A DNA stretch of 64,000 nucleotides from Lepus europaeus (GCF_033115175.1 NC_084837.1:21762266-21826265), one strand, 5' to 3'; positions 1 to 13,179 are shown, counted from the stretch's first letter. Notes: a model not told the origin generated them from the sequence alone. Made by a program: numbers and translations.

Positions 1-175
1 AGCTTCTTCCAGGTTTTCCACGTGGGTATGGGGGCCCAAGCACTTTGGCCATATTCTACTGTTTTCCCAGGCTATGGCAAAGAGTTGGATGGGATGTGGA
101 GGAGCTGGAACTCTAACCAATATGGGATGCTGGCAGTGCAGGTGGCAGCTTTACCCGCTATGTCACAGTGCTGGC
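1..175 (-). mobile_element. CSINE (older type), cut by window edge
   Basis: Lagomorph tRNA-derived SINE in reverse orientation. Diagnostic blocks are the complement of the head near 165-175 (CACAGTGCTGGC), the TATGGGATGC block at 121 and the GGGGCCCAAGCACTT block at 31. The 3' tail lies left of the window. It sits in a GMFB intron. Confidence 0.8.
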
Positions 176-320
176 AATGTTTATATTTTGAGTAGTAGTT
201 AACAGTGATATGCCGATATTCTTGAAAGTGATCCCAGAGTAGTTTACATTGGGTATTAAAATGGGTTATTGGTATTTCAAAAATCTGTTGTCATCAAAAC
301 TTCTACTTCCACCAGTTTTC

Positions 321-652
321 TTTTTTTTTTTTTTTATAAAGATTTTTTTATTTATTTGAAAGTCAGAGTTACATAGAGAGAGGAGAGGCAGAGAGAGAGA
401 GAGAGAGAGAGAGAGGTCTTCCATCCTTGGGTTCATTCCCTAGATGGCTGCGCCGATCTGAAGCCAGGAGCTTCTTCCGGGTCTCCCATGCAGGTGCAGG
501 AGCCCAAGGACTTGGGCCATCCTCTACTGCTTTCCCAGGCCATAGCAGAGAGCTGGATGGGAAGTGGAGTAGCCAGCTCTAGAACCGGTGCCCATATGGG
601 ATGCCGGCGCTTCAGGCCAAGGCATTAACCCGCTGCACCACAGCGCCGGCCC
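321..652 (-). mobile_element. CSINE, full length with target-site duplication
   Basis: Reverse-oriented element with a poly-T (tail) start, a (GA)n stretch near 390-413, and a head ending CAGCGCCGGCCC. It is flanked by a perfect 13-bp duplication TCCACCAGTTTTC (308-320 and 653-665), which fixes both ends. Confidence 0.92.
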
Positions 653-954
653 TCCACCAGTTTTCAAGACTGCTCATGGAACTGTGCTCTGAATGTTACT
701 TGTATCATTTGCTCACACTTATAATATAATGCAGTGAATTTGGAACTAAATATGGAAGCAGAGTATCTTTATTTCAGAGCAGATATACCTGTCCCACTAT
801 CACCCCAAAACCTTATATATTTTAGTCATCTGTAAAATTGATCTTGTTATTTAGTATCAAAATAAAGAGAGTACATTATAGTTATTATGTGTCAATTTAA
901 AAATGAAAACATTAAAAAAATCAAAAAACTTTTAAGTCTTAAAAGTTGGCATCT

Positions 955-1297
955 GGCCGGCGCCGTGGCTTAACAGGCTAATCCTCCGCCTTGCGGCGCC
1001 GGCACACCGGGTTCTAGTCCCGGTCAGGGCGCCGGATTCTATCCCGGTTGCCCCTCTTCCAGGCCAGCTCTCTGCTATGGCCTGGGAAGGCAGTGGAGGA
1101 TGGCCCAAGTCCTTGGGCCCTGCACCCGCATGGAAGACCAGGAGAAGCATCTGGCTCCTGGCTTCGGATGAGCGAGATGCGCCGGCCGCAGCGGCCATTG
1201 GAGGGTGAACCAACGGCAAAAGGAAGACCTTTCTCTCTGTCTCTTCTCTCTCACTATCCACTCTGCCTGTCCAAAAAAAAAAAAAAAAAAAAAAAAA
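955..1297 (+). mobile_element. Young CSINE, full length
   Basis: Forward element with head GGCCGGCGCCGTGGCTTAAC, a B-box-like GGTTCTAGTCCCGG, a CT-rich 3' part and an A tail. It is flanked by the duplication AAAGTTGGCATCT. Little divergence from the other young copies suggests a recent insertion in a GMFB intron. Confidence 0.93.
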
Positions 1298-1489
1298 GTT
1301 GGCATCTATAGAGATCTAAAATCATTTATTTTTGCTGACCTGTAAACTTGGCTATTTGTACTTTAGTTATGTCTCTTTAAACAGGCATATGCAATATAGG
1401 ACTCAAATTCAGCTCATGTACATTTAGATCAAAGTGTTTGTAAGCAAAGGAGACCCTACATGTGTCATTTTTAAAAACAAGTATAATGA

Positions 1490-2785
<1,296 letters not shown>

Positions 2786-3724
2786 TGTGAACTTCTGTGT
2801 TTCCAAAGTATTTATGTATTAACCTGACCATACTGGAACCTGACATAAATACTTATTTATGCCTAAAAATGCACTGTTACTTACAGTATGTTTCCTGCAG
2901 TAAAGAAAATTTCTTCATTTGTGCAAAGTTTGAACAAAGAGGAAGTCATCTTCATAGTAATGAAACTTTGTAAAGTGTTTCCTTAGATTTGTAATTGTTA
3001 GGTGGACTGCTTTCCTCCAGGGACTTTTTGCACTCTTGTGATTAACTTCTATAACTTATGGTTCAGAATTTGTTACTATTTACAGAGACCATTGGAAAGT
3101 GGGTATTAGATTGTGATAGACAACAGTTGCCTCCTTTTGACAAATACTGGAAATTAGCAGTTTATAAATGAAAATAGCATATTATCACTTGTTAAGTCAT
3201 TTCAGTTAATTTGGAGTTAAAGGCTTGAGTGACCCAAATTTTGAGCCATGGATAATAATTTCTTGTAGCGTAATCTGTGTTACAAGGACATTTTTTTTTC
3301 TCAATTCCATACCTCCTTCAGTTTCCTGCTTGTTTTTTCTCAGATCTGGAAACTGTGTTCATCAGTCATTCTTAAGATTTGGAAGTTAGGTTTTATGATA
3401 GAATTACATGAGTATTAGGTTTTCATGTGGAAAATAGATCTTAGTCTTAGCAGCTGGTGGGGTGTACTAATCAAGGGCTCCATTCCTGACTGTGTTATTT
3501 CTAGAGAGTTTCTAACCTAGGTTCATAACACTTTATTTATAAGCATCTCCTAATGTCCTGTGAACACCAATGATTTTAAGTGTGTTAATACTGTGCCTTT
3601 GATTTGTTAGCTTTGAAGTTAGTTTAAGACTTTTACACTGCCAGTATTCCAAATTTGCTGAAATTAATACTTTTTTAAAACGTCCAAGTGAAACAATTTT
3701 CTAATATGTGTATCTAAAATTTGT

Positions 3725-3730
3725 AATAAA
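3725..3730 (+). terminator. GMFB: Proximal GMFB polyadenylation signal
   Basis: Canonical AATAAA about 940 bases after the stop, in AT-rich sequence. Use is inferred, not shown. Confidence 0.5.
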
Positions 3731-6385
3731 ATCAACTTCATATTTTTAAAATTCCAGCTATCTGCTTGCATTAGTGAATATATGGCAGTTGAGAATTACA
3801 ATTTGGGATATATTTGTGATCAGTTTTGTGCCATAACAAAAAAATACTTATAAAATTTTGGCCATAGTGAATAATGTTATTAACACATCAGTAGAAAACA
3901 CATCTTATATCCTGAATGTCAGAAGGTATTCTAAACTGGATGCATGAGTAGTTAACTAACCAGTCTTGTTAGGTGATGGTATCCTTGGCATAAAGCAAGG
4001 ATGCTAATGTATAGCACAGTTTAAAAACAAACCTATAAGTAATTGTTTAATGCTAACTTGATACAAGGTCTAGAGATCTAGAGACTAACCATATTTGGTG
4101 AGTGAATTCTTATATTAAGAATATCTTAGTCATTTCAGAACTAGCCAAGGCATTCTTATGTTGTCATATTTCCCATTTATATGTTCTTTGCATTTCATTT
4201 TTGAGGTTTCTGTGCCAACTTTAATTAAGTGGTAACAATAGTAGAAAAACTGACAATATGAACAGCATCTTCTCTTCCCCACAGTCTGGCTTCCCTAATC
4301 TGGGATTCAGGAAGCAATCGGAAGTCAGCTGGAGATGAGGAAGTGCTGGAGTAGGTATTTGGTTAATGAATGGAAAGGTTTCTTCATTCCAATTTTAAGA
4401 GAGAAAAATCTTCACCCAGGAAGTTGAAGAATTCCTTAAAGAGGTATTTTGATGTGGGAGAATAACTTGTGTATCATTCTGCAGAAATGCAAATATAACA
4501 AGTGAGTGGAGAGTTTTTGTTTTTGAACGAAGGAAATGAGACTTTGTTTCATTTGATTCACATCAATAAGAGAAACTAGTGCTGCAAGAATGTATTTTTA
4601 AAATGAGGTTCCTTCATTGGTCTTGTGTGTTAAGGTTTTTAATTTGGTTTTTACAATTGGGACGCCCTCCTTGATGTCAGAAGACACTGACCGCCACACA
4701 CACAGCTCTTGGGTTCCGTTGTCCAACAGGAACAGAGAGCTGTGAGAAACTCTCCCTCTTTTTGACTTGTCTGACTTCTCATCAATGACATGTATTCTGC
4801 AACATGTCACATTGAGGCTAGGGATCAATGCAACTTTTTTATTCCATCTGTCGTATAGCAAGAGTTTACAAATCCTGTGCTCTAAAATATTCTCATTTAT
4901 GTACACTTCCTTCTATCTAAGTATATTTTACATTATCCTTTTCAAGTTTATTTGCTGTTTAGTGTCTTTTTCCGGTGAATAATGAGTAACTCCAGATTTC
5001 CTAGTTCCAGCTTTTACATTCCATATGTTCTGGCACAGCCATTGCCATTCAGCCTTAAATCCCAATCATTCCTTTTGCGCAGCAGCTTTTTCCCTGGGAA
5101 CCTCCTTCACGGTCTTTGAAGTCGGCGTTCGTATTGAGATTGTTGACCTTGAAGTTCTGTGTAGCATCTAATGTCAAAATAGAACCAACCCAGTATGCAT
5201 TTAGTGTGGTTTTTGTGGCAACATAAATGACATGAAGAAAACTGTTCTCAGGTCACTATGCTGAAATTCCAAAATGTCTGAGTTTTGAGTAGTAATCACT
5301 TTGTTCTGGTACTGAAGCAATTCTGTTAGGAAGAAAGTTGGTTGACTGACTTGTTTACTCGACTTCTAAAGTAAATGTTTGAATTCTCTTTCTGGAAAGA
5401 TCACTAGATGCCTAGTGCAGTTGAGCATACTCTTGTTTAAGAGGGTGTTCCTGAAATTTGTATTGTCATCAGCAAATAATCTGTGTGGCAAAAATGTCAG
5501 CACTTTTCCCTCGCTTTAGCTCCTATTTTCAGGAGTCAGTTGTAGCCATAAACTGTACCATGGTCTGATACTTTGAAAAGTTCACGGTTAGGGGACTTGA
5601 TTGCCAAATTAAATTTGGCTGTTTTCCCCCCACCCATTATAGATATTAAGGAAGGGTACTTTAAACATGGTTGGACTGCTTTTAAAATCCGAGTAATGTC
5701 ATTAATCCGTATGTGGACTAGTGATGAATAATATTTTCATAAGCATTTAAATGCTGATATTTGGTGGGAGTAAAGAGTAACTTGTATTCTACCAATTGAA
5801 GCATTCTTAGAGTGGTTGCTTTCCCTGTTTGTTCAATAGACTGATAATACTGGAATCTACAGAGTTTGAGCCTTTACAGTTTATGTGAAAAAGTGTTTCA
5901 AACATTTCAGGACAAATCTTATTTTGTATTTGTGGAAGAATGTAAATAATCTTCTAAGCCACTTTAAAACCAATGGTTCCAAGTTGGAGATTGGTGAGCA
6001 ATTGTTTCCTCTTACACCATTTGACATTTCAAATCGGTGATCGTGTTCATGTAATGTTTCAGACAACTCCATGAAGCTTGTGGTATTAACTGTGTTTTCC
6101 CACTCTTTGGAAAATGATTCATACACGTATGCTTACTTGAGTATTGTTTAAGGTCACTGACATGGCAGGCCAGTTCCTATTGATTTACATGGTCCAATAT
6201 TATCTCATCCAGGAGGCTTGAAACATTAATGGTTTAGTCTTGTGAATTTTAACAGTTCTCTGTCATTGTTTAACAAAACCAACAACTGGCACAACTTCTT
6301 AAGCTGTGGTTCCAGTCTCTGCTAGTTCATATTGCATGTTTATTTTGGACAGTCTTTTGTTAAGCATGGTGCTTGTACTGGTTTA

Positions 6386-6391
6386 AATAAA
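6386..6391 (+). terminator. GMFB: Distal GMFB polyadenylation signal
   Basis: Canonical AATAAA in GTTTAAATAAAACATT, followed by the T-rich stretch CTTCTAGTTTTTCATTC. It marks the likely end of the long transcript. Confidence 0.75.
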
Positions 6392-6562
6392 ACATTAACA
6401 TAAAAGAACTTCTAGTTTTTCATTCTTGACTCTTCCCTTCTTGAGTGACTGGCTCAGTTTGTGTGGGTCACACACTGATTTTAGCAGTTTGTCTGGAAAA
6501 AGTGAGAGGCAGATAAACCAGTAACAGCTTAGTGGAGGAGAACTTGATGAGATTATGAAAAC

Positions 6563-6879
6563 TTTTTTTTTTTTTTTTTAACAGAGTAGACAGTGAGAGA
6601 GAGAAAGGTCTTCCTTTTTTGCCGTTGGTTCACCCTCCAATGGCCGCCACAGCCGGCGCATTGCGTTGATCCAAAGTCAGGAGCCAGGTGCTTCTCCTGG
6701 TCTCCCATGCGGGTGCAGGGCCCAAGGACTTGGGCCATCCTCCACTGCCTTCCCGGGCCACAGCAGAGAGCTGGCCTGGAAGATGGGCAACCGGGACAGA
6801 ATCCGGCGCCCCAACCAGGACTAGAACCTGGTGTGCTGGCACTGCAGGCGGAGGATAAGCCTATTGAGCCGCGCCGCCG
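6563..6879 (-). mobile_element. Young CSINE
   Basis: Poly-T start, GTGAGAGAGAGAAAGGTCTTCC block and CTAGAACCTGGTGTGC B-box complement. Flanked by short GAAAAC repeats. It lies about 150 bases past the GMFB 3' end. Confidence 0.9.
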
Positions 6880-7607
6880 AAAACATTTTCAAACTCAGTT
6901 GTGCTAAAGTGATTCCTTTGAGAAGCAGAGGGAATTTCAAATGACTCCTTGCTTTCAGAGAGGGAATTAGAAGTTAGGAGACATGTGTACCTCTGTTACA
7001 GACTGCACTACATGGGATGAGTGTAATAGTGTCTGTCAAATAGATGCAGATCACTTATATTTAGTTTTAGGTTTTACCTTGTATTTCTGGTGATTGAATA
7101 TGTAGCGATAGTCGCAATTGGTGTTGGTTGTGGAAGCAGTAGTCTGTGTAATGCCCTCTTTAAGAATCTCACAAAGAGAATTGGCCAGAGCATGGAAACA
7201 TTTATGTCGTCCTTACTTCACAAGTTGGACTGCTTAGTGACTCAGCCAGCCAGCTCCTAAATGTTTTCACCTTCACTAAAGAAATGTGGTTCTTTTGTCC
7301 TTTTCACTTTCAGGCAACAAAAAGCATTCATAAACACTTAACCTCCCAGCACGGGCCCCAGCCATTGTGAGGTGCACCCTGTGTGGGTATTGTGGCCTTG
7401 CACAGTGTGTTTTTAGCTGTGTTTGAGAGCTGAATAGATCCAAGACCTCATTTCTGAGCATCACACAGACACTTGTCTTCTACTTGAGATCTGCCTCCAA
7501 GCACTGAGCACCCCCTGCTGAGGTTGCCCTCTTTCAATTAGCGGAAAGAAAAAGCAAAAAGCCCAGGCTGCATCCAAAAGCCATCTCACAAAACAGGTGG
7601 AGGGTGA
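6880..7607. other. Intergenic, nothing recognised
   Basis: Unique-looking sequence with no conserved reading frame, RNA gene or repeat that I recognise. Confidence 0.5.
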
Positions 7608-7944
7608 TTTTTTATTTTATTTTTTTTTTAAAGATTTATTTGGTATTTATTTGAGAGACAGAGTTAAAGAAAAAGGATGAGAGACACAGATCTTCCCTCA
7701 GCTGATTCACTCCCCAAATGGCCACAATTTGCCTGAGCTGGGCCAGGCCAAAGCTAGGAGCCAGGAGCTTCTTCGGGTCTCCGACGTAGGTGCAGGGGCC
7801 CAAGCACTTAGGCCATCTTTTGCTGCTTTCCAAGGTGCATTAGCAGGGAGCAGGATCAGAATTGGAGCAGCAGGGTCTTGAACCATATGGGATGCCGGCA
7901 TGGTAGGCAGAGGTTTAACCTGCTCCACCACAAGGCCAGCCCCT
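7608..7944 (-). mobile_element. Older CSINE
   Basis: AAAGATTTATTTGG tail complement at 7630, TTCACTCCCCAAATGG block, and a head complement ending TGCTCCACCACAAGGCCAGCC. Confidence 0.85.
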
Positions 7945-7957
7945 AGAGGTTTGTACT

Positions 7958-7997
7958 GTGTGTGTGTGTGTACATGTGCACAGCTGTGTGCACGGAT
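7958..7997 (+). repeat. Short (TG)n tract
   Basis: Imperfect TG repeat, CTGTGTGTGTGTGTGTACATGTGCACAG-like. Confidence 0.6.
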
Positions 7998-8081
7998 GTT
8001 ATCTACACAGTTAAATCTATTAAATACAGATTCTGTTGCTCTGGGCATTTAAGGATCTCTCCACACTGTGGCCCATTTCTT

Positions 8082-8398
8082 TTTTTTTTTTTTTTTTTTT
8101 TTTTTTTGACAGGCAGAGTGGATAGTGAGAGAGAGAGACAGAGAGAAAGGTCTTCCTTTTTGTTGTTGGTTCACCCTCCAATGGCCGCTGCAGTCGGCGC
8201 ATTGTGCTGATCTGAAGCCAGGAGCCAGGCGCTTCTCCTGGTCTCCCATGCGGGTGCAGGGCCCAAGGACTTGGGCCATCCTCCACTGCCTTCCCGGGCC
8301 ATAGCAGAGAGCTGGCCTGGAAGAGGGGCAACTGGGATAGAATCCGGCACCCCAACCAGGACTAGAACCTGGTGTGCCGGCGCCGCAAGGCGGAGGAT
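8082..8398 (-). mobile_element. Young CSINE with perfect 17-bp duplication
   Basis: Poly-T of about 26 bases, then a standard body. Flanked by ACTGTGGCCCATTTCTT at 8065-8081 and 8399-8415. The head is 5'-truncated: it stops after GCAAGGCGGAGGAT. Confidence 0.93.
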
Positions 8399-8424
8399 AC
8401 TGTGGCCCATTTCTTAGCTGTACT

Positions 8425-8760
8425 GGACAGTTGTCTTAGTCTGTTTTTTTGTGACATTCTAGCAATACCTGAGGCTGGGTGATAAAGAACAGATTTATTT
8501 CTCATGGTTCTGTAGGCTGAGAAGTCCAAGATGAAGGTGCTGGCATCTGTGAGGGCCTTCTTGCTGCATCTTTACGTGATGAAGGCAGAAACGGGCAAAC
8601 CCGCTCTTGCAAGCCCCTTTGTAGTGGGATTGGTCCATTCCTGAGGACTCTGCCCGTAAGGCCCAACCTCCCAGCACTATTGCATTGGGGATGAAGTTTC
8701 CAGCGCATAATTCTGGTGGACCCATTCAGATCCTAGCAACGTCCAAGCCCAAGTACGCCC
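8425..8760 (-). mobile_element. MaLR-type LTR (MST/MLT1-like), reverse
   Basis: Begins CTTAGTCTGTTTTTTTG, then ACCTGAGGCTGGGTGATAAAG and GATTTATTTCTCATGG, ending in CATTGGGGATGAAGTTTCCA and CCCATTCAGATCCTAGCA. These are blocks I associate with old MaLR LTRs read backwards. The subfamily is not decided. Confidence 0.6.
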
Positions 8761-8903
8761 CAGCCCTTTTGTTAGGAAGTGCAGTGAGCTACTGCCTGTA
8801 GCTTCCTGTGCTCAGCCCCCTCTCCACTCAGTGTACACAGGACTCTGGTTTCCAGCCCCAGGTGGTTGAACCCAAGGGCAGCAAACCTCTGTGATACTGT
8901 GAG

Positions 8904-9160
8904 GGGGCCCAGCGCTGTGGTGCAGTGGGTTAAGCTGCTGCCTGCAGAGGCGACATACCATATGGACAGAAGTTCAATACCTGGCTGCTCCACTTCCTAT
9001 CCAGCTCTCTGCTGTGGCCTGGGGAAGCAGTGGAAGATGGCCCAAGTCCTTGGGCCCAGCACCCACGTGAGAGACCTGAAAGAAGCTCCTGGCTCCTGGC
9101 TTCAGATCGGCTCAGCTCCAGCTGTTGCAGCCAATTGGGGAGTGAACCAGTGGATGGGAG

Positions 9161-9204
<44 letters not shown>

Positions 9205-9259
9205 CCTTCTCTGTGTAACTCTTTCAAATAGATAGATAGATAGATATTTTTTTAAAAAA
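8904..9259 (+). mobile_element. Older CSINE
   Basis: Head GGGGGCCCAGCGCTGTGG, then GCAGTGGGTTAAGCTGCTGC, a long (CT)n at 9161-9199, a GATA repeat and a T/A tail. The open frame 8866-9231 is a SINE shadow. Confidence 0.88.
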
Positions 9260-10519
9260 GTAGTGAAGTCCCTCTTGAATGAGGTGGTTAGCAGTGGGAG
9301 ATGACTGTGAAAGAATTAGATGGAAAAGAGACTGTGCTACCTACAGAGCAGTACAGAATGAAGCAGGCATGTGGAGGGGCTGAGTCATGCCAAAAATGGA
9401 GCCCCAAACTGAGGAGCCAAGTCCTGTCTTTGCAGGTCTTAGAGTGTCCTTTGATGCCCGTCTCCCGTGTCTCTTCCTCTTGCGTCCTGTTCAGTCAGCC
9501 TCCTGTGGCCTTCTCTGCTTGTCTTTCTTACAAGAACCTCCCTCTGCCCCAGCAAGTTAACTTGGGCGTGTCTCTACTCGCATTCCGAAGTACCTAACTA
9601 CAAAGCTGTCTGGTTCATCTGCCACGTGCCCACTAACTCCAGCCTAACCGACAACCCTTCACACCGACGTGCCCTGGCTGCTTCTTCCCCCACCAGCGGC
9701 ATCACTTCCTGCCGGTGCCACTGCTGCCTGCCAAAGTCAACAGCTGCAAAAACTCTCCAGTCAGACATGCAGACCCCGAATGCTGTTCTTCGCTGATCTA
9801 AATATAGTACCTTCTTTAAAAAAATCTTACTGAACAACTAATTAGAGAAAAATTAGAAAATTCAAATATGCAAAAGGAAGAAAAATTCTACCACCCAGAG
9901 AAATCCCTTGTGACATACTGGTTATATCTTTTTCCCTGTCTCTGGAGGAACCCACTGGCCCCATCACTTTTCGGGTCACCCTTAAGTATTGTGGAATCAT
10001 GTTCCTGTTATCTCAGGTAATAAAGCTTGCAGCCTCATGTCAAAATGTCAACATCTTTAGTTAAAGCTCCCTCCCTCCAGCTCCTCCACCCCAGCCCCTT
10101 GCAGTATGCTTCATGTTGGGAAACCTGTGGTGGGAATGGGATGTGCTCTGTGCCTTGTTACTGTCCTGTATGACTTCTCCATTACTGGACATCTCCTCCT
10201 TCTGGGGTTGGAAGAGGGGGGAACAGCGTAAGGGAGCAGAAAAAAGACCACCATGGCATAGCTGTCACCTGGAGTTTGTGCCCATGAGTTGCCAGTGTCT
10301 GGTACTAACTCTTCTCTCATGGGGTGCTGGGGTGGGTTCCACACTGATCTCCCACTGGAGGCTTTGCCAGTAGGTCCTGAGACAGGTCGTTGCTCCTCTG
10401 GCTACTGGCAGTACAACTGCCCCTCCCAGCTCTGGGCTGCTAACAGTCACCTCTCTGTTATAGTCATCTTGCTTCTCTGTGCTGGCATCTTGGGAAGGGT
10501 CCCTTGTTCAGCTCCCTTC
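9260..10519. other. Intergenic, nothing recognised
   Basis: No gene, RNA or clear repeat. Several overlapping open frames of 60-109 codons occur on both strands without recognisable similarity. Confidence 0.5.
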
Positions 10520-10800
10520 CTCAATGTTTTAGTCCGTTCAGGCTCCTATAACCAAATGGACTGGGAAGTTAGTTTATAAATTACAGGAATGTACTGCTCA
10601 CAGTTCCAGAGACTGGAAGGTCACCAGCAGATTCAGTGTCCGATGTGAGCTTGTTCCTTATGGAAGGCCATGTCTGTGTGACGTCAGGGAGAGTAAATGC
10701 AGCTGGCTCCCCTGGCTGTCAGGGTCAGCTCTCAGGAAGGGCCCCGGGAAACCTCTCTGATCCCATTTTGTTCAATTCTCCTCCTGGCCCAGTACACCTG
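10520..10800 (-). mobile_element. Diverged MaLR-like LTR fragment
   Basis: TTTTAGTCCGTTCAGGCTCC, then AGTTTATAAATTACAGG and CTCACAGTTCCAGAGACTGG. These recall the reversed end of an old LTR. Boundaries are approximate. Confidence 0.45.
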
Positions 10801-10980
10801 GTATTGGCTCTGTAGCCCTAAGTAGCTTTTCAGGCTATAAATAAGTGGAAGCCCCTCTCCATCTATGTCCTTAGGCTGGTATCACCCTTGCCCTGGAAAC
10901 TGTTGCTTATCTAAATCCAGTATTGATTGCTGATAATGGGAGGGTACTTCCAAAAGGTCATAGAAAAATATGGAATATGA

Positions 10981-11294
10981 CGGCACTGGGGTAGCAGGTT
11001 CAGCTGCTACTTGTGACACTGGCATTTCAAGTCAGAATGCTGGCGCTGGTCCTGGCTGCTCCACTTCTGATCCAGTGACCTGCTAATGCACCTAGAAGGC
11101 AGTAGCAGATGGCCTAACTACCCAGGCACCTGCCACCCACATGAGAGACTCAGATGGAGTTCCTGGCTCCTGGTTTTGGCTTGGTCCTAACCTAACTGTT
11201 GAGGCCATCTTGGGAGTGAACCAGCAGATAGATTTTTCTCTGTCTCTCCCTCTCTCTTTGCTGCTCTTTCTAATAAATTAATTATTTTTTAAAA
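10981..11294 (+). mobile_element. Old, diverged CSINE
   Basis: CGGCACTGGGGTAGCAGGTT head, GATGGCCTAACTACCC body, CTCTGTCTCTCCCTCTCTC and a TTTTTTAAAAG tail. Confidence 0.75.
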
Positions 11295-11373
11295 GAAATA
11301 CAAAGTTTATTTTGGTGCCAAAAATTTTGAAATCTACCCATCATTTCTTCATTTTACAAATTTTGAAAAAAAA

Positions 11374-11664
11374 ATTCATTTTTATATATTTGAAAGGGAC
11401 AGAGAGAAAAGAGAGACAGAGAGAGGGAGATAAATCTATCTTCTGGTCCAGTTCCAAGATGCCCACAAAAGCAGAAGCGGGACCAGGCTGACTTCCAGAG
11501 CAAGGAATTCAGTACAGGTCTCCCACCTGGGTGGCAGGGACCGAAGCACTTGAGCCAACACCTGCTGCCTTCCAGAGTGCACATTATCAGAAAGCTGGAA
11601 TTGGGAGTGGAGCGCAGGTGTTCTGACGTTCTAAGCATCTTCTTAATGGCTGTGCCAAATGCCC
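11374..11664 (-). mobile_element. Old, diverged CSINE
   Basis: Tail complement ATATATTTGAAAGGGACAGAG, (GA)-rich part, then a GGTCTCCCACCTGGGTGG block. The head complement is degraded. Confidence 0.7.
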
Positions 11665-11704
11665 ACTCCATAAGAATTTTTCATGAAGTGTTAAAGATCC
11701 TTTA

Positions 11705-11980
11705 TGGGCCAGCACCGCAGCTCACTTGGCTAATCTTCCACCTACGGCGCTGGCACCCTAGGTTCTAGTCCCAGTTGGGGTGCCGGATTCTGTCCCGATT
11801 GCTCCTCTTCCAGTCCAGCTCTCTGCTGTGGCCCAGGAAGGCAGTGGAGGATGGCCCAAGTCCTTGGGCCCTGCACCCGCATGGGAGACCAGGAGGAAGC
11901 ACCTGGCTCCTGGCTTTGGATTGGTACAGCGCGCTGGCCGCAGTAGCCATTTGGGGGCTGAACCAACGGAAAAAGGAAGA

Positions 11981-12017
<37 letters not shown>

Positions 12018-12058
12018 AATTCTGCCTGTTCAAAAACAAAAAACAAACAAACAAAAAC
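11705..12058 (+). mobile_element. Young CSINE
   Basis: GGGCCAGCACCGCAGCTCAC head, GGTTCTAGTCCCAG B-box-like block, (CT)n near 11990-12016 and tail CAAAAACAAAAAACAAAC. Confidence 0.9.
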
Positions 12059-12129
12059 CTTCATGAATGGATTTTACAAATTTTTGCACACTACATTAGA
12101 CTTATCTTTTAAATCTACTTTCCATGACT
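12059..12129. mobile_element. Fragment of the same mariner-type MITE, opposite direction
   Basis: TTTTGCACACTACATTAGAC, CTTATCTTTTAAATCTACTT and TCCATGAC match the complement of the MITE at 10942-11704. Confidence 0.35.
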
Positions 12130-12418
12130 TTTTTTTTTTTTCCCATTTGGGAAGCAGAGCGGGGAAGAGAGAAAAAGAGATAGATTTGTGCAACCATCAA
12201 ATAGTTCACTCCCCAAATGCTTGCAATGGCTGGGACCGGGCCATGGTAGGGACCAGGAGTCTAGGACAGAATCCAGGTCTCCCATGTGGGTAGCAGGAAC
12301 CCAACTAGTCGAGCCGTCAGCACTGTCTTTCAGGGTCTGCACTGGCAGAGGAGCTGGAGACAGAAGCCTGGGTGGGATAAAAGCATCTTAACCACGAGAT
12401 TAAACATCTGTTCCCCCA
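12130..12418 (-). mobile_element. Old, diverged CSINE
   Basis: Poly-T, TTCACTCCCCAAATGCTTGC block, CAGGTCTCCCATGTGGGTAG block. The head is poorly kept. Confidence 0.7.
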
Positions 12419-12423
12419 GGAGC

Positions 12424-12484
12424 TTTTTTTTTTTTAAATATTTATTTATTTATTTGAGAGGCAGAGTTACACAGACAGAGAAGG

Positions 12485-12536
<52 letters not shown>

Positions 12537-12793
12537 CTTCCATCCACTGGTTCATTCCCCAGTTGGCCACAATGGCCAGAGCTGTGCTGATCCGAAGCCA
12601 GCATCCAGGAACCTCTTCCAGATCTCCCATGCAGGCACAGGGGACCAAGGACTTGGGCCACCTTCCACTGATTTCCCAGGCCATAGCAGAGAGCTGGATC
12701 AGAAGTGGAGCAGCTGGGACTCGAGCTGGCACCCATATGGGATGCCAGCCCTGCAGGCAGCAGCTTTTCCCACTACACCACAGCGCCACCCCC
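12424..12793 (-). mobile_element. CSINE with long (GA)n
   Basis: AAATATTTATTTATTTATTT tail complement, pure (GA)n at about 12491-12533, and head complement CACTACACCACAGCGCCACC. The reverse-frame (SL)n protein seen here is a translation of this microsatellite. Confidence 0.88.
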
Positions 12794-12823
12794 ACAGCCA
12801 TGAACTCTTTAAAATACCCTTGT

Positions 12824-13111
12824 GGCTGGCGCCACAGCTCACTAGGCTAATTCTCTGCCTGCGGCACCGGCACACCGGGTTCTAGTCCCAGTTGGGGCAC
12901 CAGATTCTGTCCCAATTGCTCCTCTTCCAGTCCATCTCTCTGCTGTGGCCCGGGAGTGCAGTGGAGGATGGCCCCAGTCCTTGGGTCCTGCACCCGCATG
13001 GGAGACCAGTAGGAAGCACCTGGCTCCTGGCTTTGGATCAGCGCAGCGCACTGGCCACAGCACACCAGCCATGACGGCCTCTTGGAGGGTGAACCAACAG
13101 CAAAAGGAAGA

Positions 13112-13179
<68 letters not shown>

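Larger units (their letters stand above)
2786..6410 (+). other. GMFB: GMFB 3' untranslated region
   Basis: About 3.6 kb after the stop with no CSINE copy, although both flanks are SINE-rich. It ends with AATAAA at 6386-6391 just before the next SINE. An AATAAA at 3725-3730 could give a short 3' UTR of about 0.95 kb. The length agrees with the long GMFB mRNA known in mammals (about 4 kb). Small open frames inside (such as 4598-4906 and 5881-6126, reverse) are taken as chance. Confidence 0.8.
10942..11704. mobile_element. Mariner-type MITE split by two SINEs
   Basis: Pieces 10942-10980 (GGGTACTTCCAAAAGGTCAT), 11295-11373 (ACAAAGTTTATTTTGGTGCC, AAAATTTTGAAATCTAC) and 11665-11704 (TTTTTCATGAAGTGTTAAAG) read as one short element. 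Its ends are related to CTTCAAAAAGTTCATG. SINEs at 10981 and 11374 interrupt it. Family name not certain. Confidence 0.45.

Noticed and set aside
955-1297. tRNA genes suggested by B-box-like GGTTCNAGTCC motifs in many places
   Set aside because: All belong to tRNA-derived SINEs; no cloverleaf with acceptor stem and anticodon arm could be built.
9467-9837. Overlapping 109- and 79-codon frames on both strands
   Set aside because: No recognised domain, no splice context, mutually overlapping.
11775-12293. 172-codon frame
   Set aside because: Crosses the CSINE at 11705-12058 and the start of the next; no independent coding signal.
12286-12885. 199-codon frame with (RE)n
   Set aside because: Translation of the (GA)n microsatellite and body of the CSINE at 12424-12793.
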